A stretch of DNA of 64,000 nt from Neisseriaceae bacterium (GTDB lineage: Bacteria; Pseudomonadota; Gammaproteobacteria; Burkholderiales; Neisseriaceae): assembly GCA_017934045.1 (NCBI GenBank), contig JAGBKK010000027.1:26198-90197 (forward strand), given 5' to 3'. Positions within the stretch are counted from its first letter, which is position 1, and every line of letters starts with the position of its first letter. The position numbers were made by a program, and so were the translations under genes. Of this stretch, positions 40,850 through 52,436 are shown piece by piece. The notes under the pieces were generated by a model. The model worked only from the letters and a program-made list of their open reading frames with translations, did not search any database and was not told the origin of the DNA.

Positions 40850-41392
40850 ATGAACATTATCGACACCGCCATTGCCGAAGTTAAAATTTTACAACCGCAC
40901 ATTTTTGGCGATGAACGCGGTTTTTTTATGGAAACTTTTCGAGCAAATTGGTTTTATGAAAATGTCGCCCCCAAAACCTTTGTGCAAGAAAATCACTCCC
41001 AATCCAAAAAAGGTGTTTTGCGTGGTTTGCATTACCAAAGCGAAAATCCACAAGGTAAATTGGTACGCGTCATTCACGGCGAAGTATTTGATGTGGCTGT
41101 GGATATGCGACAAAGTTCGCCCACATTTGGCAAATGGGTGGGCGTTGTTTTAAGTGCCGACAACAAAAAACAATTTTGGCTACCAGAAGGTTTTGCCCAC
41201 GGATTTTATGTATTAAGCGACACCGCAGAATTTATATACAAATGCACCGACTATTACAACCCCAAAGCCGAACATTCCCTGTTATGGAACGACCCAACGG
41301 TTGCAATAGACTGGCCATTGTCATCAGAACCTTTATTATCCCCCAAAGATTTGACAGGAAAAAATTGGCAAGACGCTTGGAAATTTGCATAA
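40850..41392 (+). CDS. rmlC: dTDP-4-dehydrorhamnose 3,5-epimerase
   Basis: 180 residues. RmlC cupin: GDERGFFMETFR, QENHSQSKKGVLRGLHYQ (catalytic His), GEVFDVAVDMRQSSPTFG and WLPEGFAHGFYVLS. It completes the set rmlB-A-D-C. TTAAGGA precedes the start. Confidence 0.95.
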   Translation: MNIIDTAIAEVKILQPHIFGDERGFFMETFRANWFYENVAPKTFVQENHSQSKKGVLRGLHYQSENPQGKLVRVIHGEVFDVAVDMRQSSPTFGKWVGVVLSADNKKQFWLPEGFAHGFYVLSDTAEFIYKCTDYYNPKAEHSLLWNDPTVAIDWPLSSEPLLSPKDLTGKNWQDAWKFA

Positions 41393-41476
41393 TTTGATTG
41401 TCTGTTCAGTATTTACATTCTGAAAACACCCTTAAAAAATCATACAAAATTCATTGCAAAACAGCATAAAAAACAC

Positions 41477-41504
41477 TTGCATTGTGTGGGGGGAGTGTTA
41501 TAAT
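41477..41504 (+). promoter_or_regulatory. Promoter of rpoH
   Basis: TTGCAT (41477-41482), 16 bases including a GGGGGG run, TATAAT (41499-41504), about 60 bases before the rpoH ATG. It is a good sigma-70 promoter apart from the spacer. Confidence 0.7.
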
Positions 41505-41566
41505 TTTCCCCTGTTTTTTATGATATATTTTAACAATCAACAAAATTTTAACGAAAGGTTTTATCA

Positions 41567-42418
41567 ATGACTACAAATGCTTTTGCACTGCCTGTACCGT
41601 CTGGCGTGGGTTCGTTGGAACAGTATATTCACACCGTCAATAGTATCCCTTTACTTTCCGAAGACGAAGAACGCGATCTGGCTCAACGCCTAAAATTGTG
41701 GGACGATTTGGAAGCGGCGAAAAAACTAATTTTGTCGCACCTGCGTGTGGTGGTGTCAATTGCACGCGGCTATGACGGTTATGGTTTGAATCAAGCAGAT
41801 TTAATTCAAGAAGGCAATGTGGGCTTGATGAAAGCGGTGAAACGCTTTGACCCAGCACGCGGCGTGCGTTTATTTTCGTTTGCCGTGCATTGGATTAAAG
41901 CCGAAATTCACGAATTTATCTTACGCAACTGGCGACTGGTGCGTATTGCCACCACCAAACCACAACGCAAATTATTCTTCAACTTACGCAGTATGAAGAA
42001 AAATATGGGTGCTTTAACGCACGAAGAAGCCAAAACCATTGCAGACGATTTGGGCGTGAAGTTGGACGAAGTGTTTGAAATGGAACAAAGAATGACAGGC
42101 AACGATGTTGCACTGCTCGCCCAAGACGATTCGGACGATGATGCTTTTGCTCCGATTGACTGGTTGTCGGACACAGAATCCACGCCCGAAGTGCAATTAG
42201 AGAAAAAAGCCGCCTATCAAATGCAAACCGAAGGCTTACACAACGCTTTGGCACAATTAGACGACCGAAGCCGCGATATTATCGAAAGCCGTTGGCTTGC
42301 CGATGACGCACAAACCTTGCACGAATTAGCGGCGAAATATAAGGTCTCCGCCGAACGAATCCGCCAAATCGAAAACCGTGCTTTGCAAAAAATGCGTGCG
42401 TTTTTGCCTGCACCTTAA
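41567..42418 (+). CDS. rpoH: RNA polymerase heat-shock sigma factor (sigma-32)
   Basis: 283 residues. Region 2 has DLIQEGNVGLMKAVKRFDPARGVRLFSFAVHWIKAEI. The RpoH box is present (TTKPQRKLFFNLRSMKK), and region 4.2 is LHELAAKYKVSAERIRQIENRALQKMR. It directs transcription of heat-shock genes. It sits between rmlC and wecB, an unusual housekeeping gene inside a glycan region, and has its own promoter. Confidence 0.96.
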   Translation: MTTNAFALPVPSGVGSLEQYIHTVNSIPLLSEDEERDLAQRLKLWDDLEAAKKLILSHLRVVVSIARGYDGYGLNQADLIQEGNVGLMKAVKRFDPARGVRLFSFAVHWIKAEIHEFILRNWRLVRIATTKPQRKLFFNLRSMKKNMGALTHEEAKTIADDLGVKLDEVFEMEQRMTGNDVALLAQDDSDDDAFAPIDWLSDTESTPEVQLEKKAAYQMQTEGLHNALAQLDDRSRDIIESRWLADDAQTLHELAAKYKVSAERIRQIENRALQKMRAFLPAP

Positions 42419-42505
42419 CCAGTAGTTATTGAACATCAAAAAAATGCTGGTGTAAAAGAAAAATTGGATGATAAGAACTTCTGAAAATAGTATTAGCATT
42501 AATTC

Positions 42506-42534
42506 TTGTTTATCTTATCTTTACAGTGTAGTAT
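42506..42534 (+). promoter_or_regulatory. Candidate promoter for wecB
   Basis: TTGTTT (42506-42511), 17 bases, TAGTAT (42529-42534). It would start transcription near 42541 and place the poly-C tract in the untranslated leader. The match to consensus is moderate. Confidence 0.4.
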
Positions 42535-42597
42535 TTGTATAGGAAATAAAAAGTTTCACTTTGTTGATATTGCAATTTATTGCCGTATTTGGTACAA

Positions 42598-42609
42598 CCC
42601 CCCCCCCCC
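42598..42609 (+). repeat. Homopolymer of 12 C upstream of wecB
   Basis: Twelve consecutive C end 25 bases before the wecB ATG. Tracts of this kind are classic slipped-strand phase-variation sites in Neisseria. Here it is non-coding: a TAA lies directly before the wecB ATG, so tract changes cannot fuse an upstream frame to WecB. A regulatory effect on the leader, or on a promoter overlapping the tract, would be needed. Confidence 0.8.
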
Positions 42610-42634
42610 AGGTTGTTTTAGGGAGTAGGTATAA

Positions 42635-43756
42635 ATGTTGGGTAAAAAGCGGTTTCTACTTGTTTTTGGCACGCGTCCAGAAGCAATTAAAATGGCACCA
42701 TTGGTTGCTGGTTGTAAAGAAGCCAACATTGATTTTCGTGTATGTGTAACAGGGCAACATAGACAAATGTTAGATCAGGTGTTGGAATTATTTGAAATTA
42801 CGCCTGATTATGATTTATCCATTATGGGCAGTGGTCAAACATTGTCGCATATCACTTCCAATATTTTACAAAAAATTCAACCTGTTATCGAAGATTATCA
42901 GCCCACAACTATTTTTGTACATGGCGATACTTCCACAACATTAGCCACTGCTTTGGCGGCGTATTACAACAAAATTGATATTGCCCATATTGAAGCAGGT
43001 TTGCGTACACATAATTTATATTCTCCTTTTCCAGAAGAAGGTAATCGTAAATTAACGGGGGCATTAGCCAAATATCACTTTGCACCAACTGACAGTGCTA
43101 AAAATAATCTCGTTTCTGAAAGCATACACCCTGACAGTATTTTTGTTACAGGCAATACAGTCATAGACGCTTTATTTTTAACCTGTAAAAAAATAGATCA
43201 AAACGAAACATTAAAACAAGAATTAAAACAACAATTTACGGATTTTTGTGATAAAAAAATCGTTTTAATTACAGGACATCGGCGAGAAAACTTTGGTAGT
43301 GGTTTTGAAAATATTTGTACAGCCATTGCACAATTAGCAGAATTATTCCCACAAGTGGCATTTGTGTATCCTGTACATTTAAATCCCAATGTGCGAGAAC
43401 CCGTTAATCGTATTTTACAAGGCAAAAACAATGTTTATTTAATTGAACCATTAGATTATTTTGCCTTTGTCTATTTAATGCGATTATCGTATTTAATTTT
43501 AACCGATTCAGGTGGTATTCAAGAAGAAGCACCATCTTTGGGCAAACCTGTTTTGGTGATGAGAGACACCACAGAACGCCCATCAGCAGTTGCGGCAGGG
43601 ACAGTTAAATTAGTGGGCACTTCGCAACAATCCATTATTGATAGTGTATCTTTATTGTTAAATAATACAGAAGCATATCAACAAATGGCAAATGCCAAAA
43701 ATCCATACGGTGATGGTACGGCAGTTGAAAAAATTCTCTCAACATTTATGAAGTAA
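42635..43756 (+). CDS. wecB: UDP-N-acetylglucosamine 2-epimerase (non-hydrolysing)
   Basis: 373 residues. FGTRPEAIKMAPLV, TGQHRQMLDQVLELF, VHGDTSTTLATALAAYY, HIEAGLRT and the LTDSGGIQEEAPSLGKPVLVMRDTTERPS loop that binds UDP. It makes UDP-ManNAc from UDP-GlcNAc. GGGAG lies upstream. It is 10 bases before wecC, so the two form an operon. Confidence 0.95.
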   Translation: MLGKKRFLLVFGTRPEAIKMAPLVAGCKEANIDFRVCVTGQHRQMLDQVLELFEITPDYDLSIMGSGQTLSHITSNILQKIQPVIEDYQPTTIFVHGDTSTTLATALAAYYNKIDIAHIEAGLRTHNLYSPFPEEGNRKLTGALAKYHFAPTDSAKNNLVSESIHPDSIFVTGNTVIDALFLTCKKIDQNETLKQELKQQFTDFCDKKIVLITGHRRENFGSGFENICTAIAQLAELFPQVAFVYPVHLNPNVREPVNRILQGKNNVYLIEPLDYFAFVYLMRLSYLILTDSGGIQEEAPSLGKPVLVMRDTTERPSAVAAGTVKLVGTSQQSIIDSVSLLLNNTEAYQQMANAKNPYGDGTAVEKILSTFMK

Positions 43757-43766
43757 GGACAAAAAA

Positions 43767-45029
43767 ATGAAATTCTCCAAAATTTGTGTCATTGGTTTGG
43801 GTTATATTGGTTTGCCCACAGCCACAGTTTTTGCTCAACACGGTGTAAATGTGCTGGGTGTTGATGTCAATAAACATGCCGTAGAAACCATTAATCAGGG
43901 TAAAATTCATATTATTGAACCCGATTTAGAACAAGCCGTAGCACAAACCGTAGCACAAGGCACCCTGAAAGCTACTATGACCCCTGAAACAGCAGAAGCA
44001 TTTTTAGTTTGCGTGCCAACACCATTTAAAGGAGAATACGAACCTGATTTAAGTTATATTCAGGCAGCCTGTCAATCGATTGCCCCTGTATTACAAAAAG
44101 GTAATTTAGTGGTTTTAGAATCTACTTCTCCTGTGGAAACCACAGAACAAATGGCAAAATGGTTGGCTGAATACCGTCCTGACTTATCTTTTCCACAACA
44201 AAAAGGTGAAGATTCTGATATTCGTGTGGCACATTGTCCAGAACGCGTTTTGCCTGGACAAGTAATGCGAGAATTGATTGAAAACGATCGTATTATTGGT
44301 GGTTTAACCAATAAATGTAGTCAGGCAGCAGCAGATTTATACCGTACATTTGTTAAAGGCGAATGTGTGATTACCAATGCACGCACGGCAGAAATGAGCA
44401 AACTCACCGAAAACAGTTTCCGTGATGTCAATATTGCTTTCGCTAATGAATTATCCATTATTTGCGATAAATTAAATATTGATGTATGGGAATTAATTGC
44501 ATTGGCAAACCGTCATCCACGCGTGAATATTCTACAACCAGGTTATGGCGTAGGCGGACATTGCATTGCCGTTGATCCATGGTTTATTGTGCATAAAACC
44601 CCCGATTTAGCCAAAATTATTCACACCGCAAGATTGGTAAATGACCATAAGCCTCAATGGGTAATCAATAAAGTCAATGAAGCCATTATTGCTGCATCAC
44701 AAAAGACAGGTAAAGGCGTTGCTGATATAAAAATCGCTTGTTTGGGTTTATCTTTTAAAGCCGATATTGACGATTTACGCGAAAGCCCAGCATTAAAGAT
44801 TACAGCACAGTTGGCAGATAAATATCCCAATCAAGTATGGGCAGTTGAACCCAATGTTACGGCTTTACCACAAAAACTCATTGATAAAAACATTGAGTTA
44901 GTGGCATTAGATATTGCCTTACAACAAGCGGATGTTTTGGTATTATTAGTGGAACATAAAGAGTTTAAATCTGCAAGTATTGCAAATAGCAATGCGGTTG
45001 TTGTAGATACAAAAGGGATTTTTATTTAA
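43767..45029 (+). CDS. wecC: UDP-N-acetyl-D-mannosamine dehydrogenase
   Basis: 420 residues. NAD site VIGLGYIGLPTATVFAQHG, LESTSPVETTEQM, LTENSFRDVNIAFANEL (catalytic Lys region) and the catalytic Cys in GYGVGGHCIAVDPWF. It oxidises UDP-ManNAc to UDP-ManNAcA with two NAD+. A DUS 12-mer (44059-44070) lies inside. With WecB it provides a uronic acid donor for a surface polymer. Confidence 0.94.
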   Translation: MKFSKICVIGLGYIGLPTATVFAQHGVNVLGVDVNKHAVETINQGKIHIIEPDLEQAVAQTVAQGTLKATMTPETAEAFLVCVPTPFKGEYEPDLSYIQAACQSIAPVLQKGNLVVLESTSPVETTEQMAKWLAEYRPDLSFPQQKGEDSDIRVAHCPERVLPGQVMRELIENDRIIGGLTNKCSQAAADLYRTFVKGECVITNARTAEMSKLTENSFRDVNIAFANELSIICDKLNIDVWELIALANRHPRVNILQPGYGVGGHCIAVDPWFIVHKTPDLAKIIHTARLVNDHKPQWVINKVNEAIIAASQKTGKGVADIKIACLGLSFKADIDDLRESPALKITAQLADKYPNQVWAVEPNVTALPQKLIDKNIELVALDIALQQADVLVLLVEHKEFKSASIANSNAVVVDTKGIFI

Positions 45030-45072
45030 AAGATATGTTTCATTAAAACACAAATTTAAGATCGGATATATC

Positions 45073-48027
45073 ATGAACGAACAAAAGTCTTTTAATCAAG
45101 TGACAGATAAAGAAGAAAAAGAAAATAATATTGAGACACTATATTTACAAAAAATTACCCAATTAAAGGTTGATGTACAAAAATATAATGATTCTGCTTA
45201 TAAAGCCAAAAGAGAAATTGCTCGTTTACAAGCAGATTTAGATAAGTTTAATGCAGTAGCTTATAAGGCTAAAAAAGAGATAAATAGATTAAATAGTGTT
45301 ATCAAACAGCAAAATATTTATATTCAAGGTATGGAGCAAAAGTTGCTTCATCTACTGGATAAGCATAATCAGTTGTTGGTGGATTATGATAACGATGTTG
45401 AAGAAATGGAAAGAAAGGTTGTAACATTATCTTATGATGTTGGACAAGCTTTTTTAAAGCTTAACACTTTACGGGGAATGATAAATTTTATTCCTAATAT
45501 ATTACATGCTCGACGCGAGCATAAAAAAAGATTGGAACAAAAAACAGAAGTCAATAAAAAAAAAGTTTACCTGTTAAAAAATGAATATTTTTTAACAGGT
45601 AGGAGAGAATACATTGCTTTTATTACTGGGACTTCTAAAGACAAAACATTGCCTATTTCTCGTAAGTTAGATGTAAAATTTTTAGAATCAATGGCGATGA
45701 ATATTCCAGATTCAAATGGGATTACCTATTTTAAAAAGATTCCTATAAATGTTGCAATTGTAACTGATGAGTTTATGTTTAATTATTATAATGGTGTCTT
45801 TGAAAACTTATTCTATATTACTCCTGATAATTATATCCAAGTATTTGATAACAATAGAATAGATGCTTTTTTGTATGTTTCTTGTTGGTCTGGTATTTCT
45901 AATGATGAGTGGAGAGGTATCAAGTTTCGTGAGAGAAGCAAACTTGCTTTCGAGGGTATTTTAAATATTTGCAAAAATAGATCAATTACAACAATTTTTC
46001 AAACTATTGAAGATCCGAGTAATTATGATAATTTTTTACCAATAGCAAAACAATTTGACTATATCTTTACGAGTGCCGCAGAAAAAATTGATGATTATAA
46101 GGTAGATTGTAATAATGTTAATGTATCTTATTTAGAATATGGTTTTAATCCATCATTAAATAACCCTATAGGTATATATAGAGAAGTAATTGATGGCGTG
46201 TTTTTTGCGGGATCATATCCAGCTCGTTATGTTGAGCGTTGCAAAGATATGCAAGTAATGTTTTCGAATATTAAAAAAACTATGGGTGAATTGGTTATTG
46301 CGGATCGTAATTCGAATCTAAAAGATGAAAAATTAAAATTTCCATTAGAATACAGAGATAACACTATTCCAGCGATTCAACATAAATTGTTGCAAAAAGT
46401 TCATAAGTTATTTAGATACAATGCTAACTTTAATTCGATTAAAGACAGTATTACTATGTGTGCCATGCGAGTGTATGAGTTGCAGGCACAAGGAACTTTG
46501 ATTTTGTCTAATTATGCTTTATCTGTAAGCAATAAGTTCCCTAACATTAAAATTATTACTCAATCTGAAGATATTTCTCCACTTTTTAAAGGTAACAAGA
46601 AAATATCCGTTGATGAATTAGTCATGAGAGTAAATACATTAAGACGGATATGGAAAGATAAAAGTGTTTTTGATCAAACGACAAAAATGTTACAATTTTG
46701 TGGGTTTGATGTTGCAATTAAAATGCCTAGTGTATTGGTGATTAAACTTGACGATATGGTGATGTTTCCACAACAAACATATTCTAATTATGTGGTTTTT
46801 AATAAAGAAAACATAGAGAAGAATTTAGAGAAGATAGATTATGTTTGTTGTGTGTCTTCCGATAATCAATACAGTGTCAATTACTTACAAGATTTACTTA
46901 ATGGCTTTAAGTATGTGGATGTTGATTACATTACTCAATCTGCCATTATTGATCATAATGGTAATATATCTGGTATTGTCTTTGATTATGTTGATTCTCC
47001 TTGCGAAATAGGTAAGAGTATGGTTAAATTTTCGGCTTTTGATTTAGATAATATCCAAGTAAAAAGTCGAAAGGGTTTTGCTGTTGAACCGTTTGGACTG
47101 GACTTTTACTGTAGTAATACACAAGAAACCCAAAAGGAACTTTCTATTATTATACCAGTCTATAACAATGGATTATTTTTAAGAGATAGATGTTTTTCGA
47201 GTTTAAAATTGGATGCTAATTTTAACCGATTTGAAATTATTTTAGTTGATGACGGTTCTGATGAAGAAGAAACATTAAAAATAATTGAACAAATAGAAAA
47301 ACAATATTCCAATGTGAGGACATTTAAATATCCTGTTGGAGGTAGTGGCTCTGCGTCTCGTGCAAGAAATAAAGGACTTGAATTATCCACTACGAATTAT
47401 GTAACTTATTTAGATCCTGATAATGAAATATCTATGAACGGATACAGTTCATTATTATCAATATTAAAAGAACAAATAGAAAAGGGGGTGCAGGCTGACT
47501 TTATTACGGGTTACCAGAATAAGATTACGGATAAGGGGGAAGTAGTACATACTGCTTGCCATACAGACAAAGAGTTGGTGTATATAGAAAATACAAAAGA
47601 TTTTCTTATTGAAAAAAATTACCGAATTATCTCAACTCAAGCCTTTGTTTGTAAAAAGAAACTATTAGTTAATAATCAGATTAACTTTGTTGAAAATGCT
47701 GTTGGGCAAGATACTTTATTTGCGTTTGAAATATTAGCGTATTCCAATGGGGGATTTTTTACAAATTCTGCATACATTAATTATTATGCAGAAAGAAAAA
47801 ATTCTGTTACAAATACACTAACTAAAAAATTTTTTGAAAAATCTCTAATTTTAGAAAAAGAACAAGTTACAAGATTAAAAAGATTGGGTTTATTTGAACA
47901 CTACAAGAAAAATAAGTTTCCTCCATTTTATGAGGGTTGGTATTTGAAAAAAATACTTGAAATCGATGAGATTGATAGGAGTGTTTGCTTGGAAATTCTT
48001 GATAAAATCAAAGAATTATATGTTTGA
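45073..48027 (+). CDS. 984-residue multidomain glycosyltransferase
   Basis: A coiled coil (about 15-125) has two near-identical units, YNDSAYKAKREIARLQADLD and FNAVAYKAKKEINRL. A CgeB-like GT-B domain follows (about 205-545: INVAIVTDEFMFNYY; DRNSN; MRVYELQAQGTLILSNY). A segment at 565-685 resembles a degenerate GT2 (VSSDNQYSVNYLQDLLNGFKY). A full GT2 domain starts near 689 (LSIIIPVYNNG; DDGSD; LDPDN as DXD). No membrane segment is evident. It probably makes two glycosidic bonds of a repeat unit, as capsule-polymer synthases do. The exact product is unknown. The gene is AT-rich and has no DUS. Confidence 0.8.
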   Translation: MNEQKSFNQVTDKEEKENNIETLYLQKITQLKVDVQKYNDSAYKAKREIARLQADLDKFNAVAYKAKKEINRLNSVIKQQNIYIQGMEQKLLHLLDKHNQLLVDYDNDVEEMERKVVTLSYDVGQAFLKLNTLRGMINFIPNILHARREHKKRLEQKTEVNKKKVYLLKNEYFLTGRREYIAFITGTSKDKTLPISRKLDVKFLESMAMNIPDSNGITYFKKIPINVAIVTDEFMFNYYNGVFENLFYITPDNYIQVFDNNRIDAFLYVSCWSGISNDEWRGIKFRERSKLAFEGILNICKNRSITTIFQTIEDPSNYDNFLPIAKQFDYIFTSAAEKIDDYKVDCNNVNVSYLEYGFNPSLNNPIGIYREVIDGVFFAGSYPARYVERCKDMQVMFSNIKKTMGELVIADRNSNLKDEKLKFPLEYRDNTIPAIQHKLLQKVHKLFRYNANFNSIKDSITMCAMRVYELQAQGTLILSNYALSVSNKFPNIKIITQSEDISPLFKGNKKISVDELVMRVNTLRRIWKDKSVFDQTTKMLQFCGFDVAIKMPSVLVIKLDDMVMFPQQTYSNYVVFNKENIEKNLEKIDYVCCVSSDNQYSVNYLQDLLNGFKYVDVDYITQSAIIDHNGNISGIVFDYVDSPCEIGKSMVKFSAFDLDNIQVKSRKGFAVEPFGLDFYCSNTQETQKELSIIIPVYNNGLFLRDRCFSSLKLDANFNRFEIILVDDGSDEEETLKIIEQIEKQYSNVRTFKYPVGGSGSASRARNKGLELSTTNYVTYLDPDNEISMNGYSSLLSILKEQIEKGVQADFITGYQNKITDKGEVVHTACHTDKELVYIENTKDFLIEKNYRIISTQAFVCKKKLLVNNQINFVENAVGQDTLFAFEILAYSNGGFFTNSAYINYYAERKNSVTNTLTKKFFEKSLILEKEQVTRLKRLGLFEHYKKNKFPPFYEGWYLKKILEIDEIDRSVCLEILDKIKELYV

Positions 48028-48051
48028 CAAATTTTAAATAGAGGTATTGCA

Positions 48052-49050
48052 ATGAAAAAAGTCTCTCTTATTGGTTATTTTAATTATGGTAATTTTGGTG
48101 ATGAGCTGTTTATGAAAGCACATCAGCAGTATTTGGGGGAATATTTTGATTTATCTGTTCCTATGGATCTTTTAGAACAACCGTATTTTAGTCGAGATGT
48201 TCGTGAAATTGTTAATGAAACGGATGCTTTTTTGATAGGAGGTGGTGACCTATTAAATCCAATGAGAGTTTCTCCATTATACTGGAATTTAGAATATCTC
48301 AACAAACCTGTTTTTATATTTGGTTTAGGTGTTCCAAATCAGAAGTTTGTGAGAGAAAATGTTAAATCTCATTATGAAAAGTTTCTTCATCATCACAATT
48401 GTAAGTTGATTATTACAAGGGATAAGGAAAGTTATGATTTTATTAAACATAACTATCATTTGGAAGATGATAAATTAAGTTGGTTCCCTGATCCTGTTTT
48501 ATCTCTCGCCCTGTCACCGAGAGTCTCTCGTGTAAAAGGAGAAAAAGTTTTAGGTGTGGTAATGAGAGAACATCGTAGTTTAGCGGAAGACATGGGGGCA
48601 TTAAGGAAACTCATCGATACAGCGAAACAAATGGACTACAAAATTCGCCATATCGTATTGGCAAATAAATTTTTGGGTATAGGAGATTTTGAGCGAGCTA
48701 AAAGAATTGCCCTGCCCGATGAGCCTGTCTTTCATTATGAAAATTTGGACGATATGATTGTTGCTATTTCTGGGTGCGATATTTTGGCTACCATCAAATT
48801 CCATGGAATGGTAGTGGCAACACGCTATAAAATTCCATCAATTGCTATGTCAACTACACCGAAAAATCGTAATTTTTTAAGGATGTTAGAGCGAACAGAA
48901 ATGTTATGTGGTTATGGTGACGAAAATCTGTATAAACATTTGCCCTATTATCCTGCCTCCATACATAGCCAAGTGGTTTATCGTTTAGTTAAACAATCAC
49001 AAGCTGGTTATATCAGATTGCTATCAGCAATGAAGAGTATTTTAGGGTAA
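48052..49050 (+). CDS. Polysaccharide pyruvyltransferase family protein
   Basis: 332 residues. Family motifs: N-terminal GYFNYGNFGDELFMKA, FLIGGGDLLNP, and the C-terminal ILATIKFHGMVVATRYKIPSIAM, in which KFHG is the conserved His-containing segment of the PS_pyruv_trans family. Members such as CsaB and WcaK move pyruvate from phosphoenolpyruvate to a sugar as a ketal. Next to wecB and wecC, a pyruvylated ManNAc-type residue is a reasonable guess. It is 24 bases after the 984-residue gene. Confidence 0.85.
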   Translation: MKKVSLIGYFNYGNFGDELFMKAHQQYLGEYFDLSVPMDLLEQPYFSRDVREIVNETDAFLIGGGDLLNPMRVSPLYWNLEYLNKPVFIFGLGVPNQKFVRENVKSHYEKFLHHHNCKLIITRDKESYDFIKHNYHLEDDKLSWFPDPVLSLALSPRVSRVKGEKVLGVVMREHRSLAEDMGALRKLIDTAKQMDYKIRHIVLANKFLGIGDFERAKRIALPDEPVFHYENLDDMIVAISGCDILATIKFHGMVVATRYKIPSIAMSTTPKNRNFLRMLERTEMLCGYGDENLYKHLPYYPASIHSQVVYRLVKQSQAGYIRLLSAMKSILG

Positions 49051-49095
49051 TTTTTGTATTTTTAGGTATTTTGTGCTAGGGTAATATAATTTGGA

Positions 49096-51485
<2,390 letters not shown>

Positions 51486-51498
51486 TTTAACTTTCAGT

Positions 51499-51533
51499 TT
51501 CAGGCTGCCTGAAAAGTTTTCAGGCAGCCTGAA
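51499..51533. terminator. Tandem pair of DUS in opposite orientation acting as terminator
   Basis: TTCAGGCTGCCTGAA (51499-51513) and TTCAGGCAGCCTGAA (51519-51533) are inverted relative to each other, so the 35 bases can fold into one long stem. It lies between convergent genes, as paired DUS often do in Neisseriaceae. The right copy supplies the stop codon of the membrane protein (C-terminus FQAA). Confidence 0.7.
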
Positions 51534-52332
51534 AATATTTTATTGTTTTTTGAAGAACAGAAAAGTACCACAACTGTAACTGCCATAAAATCATAAAAGA
51601 CAGAAACAACATAAAAGAACTAAAACTAAAATCTGGGTGATTTAAAGAATGATATAAAATATCTTCTGTACCACGCAATTTTATGCTGGTGTTGATGATA
51701 TTGTTTGTCCAAAGTAATTCACTGATTTTACCGATAATGGAAAAACGAGAATGACAAAAAAAGCATATTTTATTAAGTATTGTTATGACAAATAAAAATA
51801 TCATTAACACAATACCATAATAATAAAATCCAAAACTTATTCTTATTACAAAATGATTGATTTTATTATTTAATTTTTCTGCAATGACAAGCAATACATT
51901 CGTCATTATAAATAAAATAACTGACAAAATAAAAAATTGTTTTAAATAATAAGAATAAACCATAGAAATATTGGGCTGGTTTTTATCAAACTGAGAACAA
52001 GTTACAATCAAAAAATACATTGAATGAGCAATAAAGTAAAATAATATCAGTATAATAACTATTTCTGTCATATGCTTATGCGGTTTATTGAGTTCAAGTT
52101 TTTTTATATTTTCTCTGACCGTTGAAAATAGAAAAGAAAAAGAGAATATCAACATATAAGGTTGAAAAAAGTTTAATATGGATAAAAGAATAAAATATTT
52201 ATTATACCAAAATGTTTGTCTGACGCTTTTTCCTTGAAATAAAGCAATAAGCAGCATAAATAATGAACTGCCTAACCATAAAAATGAACCTAAAAAGAAT
52301 ACAAGCAAGGCAGTAATCAATAAAAATTCCAT
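51520..52332 (-). CDS. Integral membrane protein of unknown function
   Basis: 270 residues from the ATG at 52332 (AAGGAACAAAATG); a longer frame to 52374 has a basic leader without a site. About seven hydrophobic segments (near 4-30, 45-70, 92-115, 130-150, 165-190, 240-262 among them) are rich in Phe, Ile and Leu. I recognise no motif. The coding sequence is AT-rich. It is divergent from murF with 104 bases between. Confidence 0.65.
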   Translation of the reverse strand: MEFLLITALLVFFLGSFLWLGSSLFMLLIALFQGKSVRQTFWYNKYFILLSILNFFQPYMLIFSFSFLFSTVRENIKKLELNKPHKHMTEIVIILILFYFIAHSMYFLIVTCSQFDKNQPNISMVYSYYLKQFFILSVILFIMTNVLLVIAEKLNNKINHFVIRISFGFYYYGIVLMIFLFVITILNKICFFCHSRFSIIGKISELLWTNNIINTSIKLRGTEDILYHSLNHPDFSFSSFMLFLSFMILWQLQLWYFSVLQKTIKYFQAA

Positions 52333-52436
52333 TTTGTTCCTTTTATTGTCTTTTTGTTTGTTTATTTTTATCAAAATCGCCTATTTTTGTCAATTTGCGG
52401 TAAAATAATTGCTTTTATTTTACTCCGATTTTTGCA

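Noticed and set aside
42561..42749. Open frame running through the poly-C tract toward wecB, suggesting a tract-controlled coding switch
   Set aside because: A TAA sits directly before the wecB ATG in its frame, so no tract length can fuse the two, and the downstream part is only wecB in another frame.
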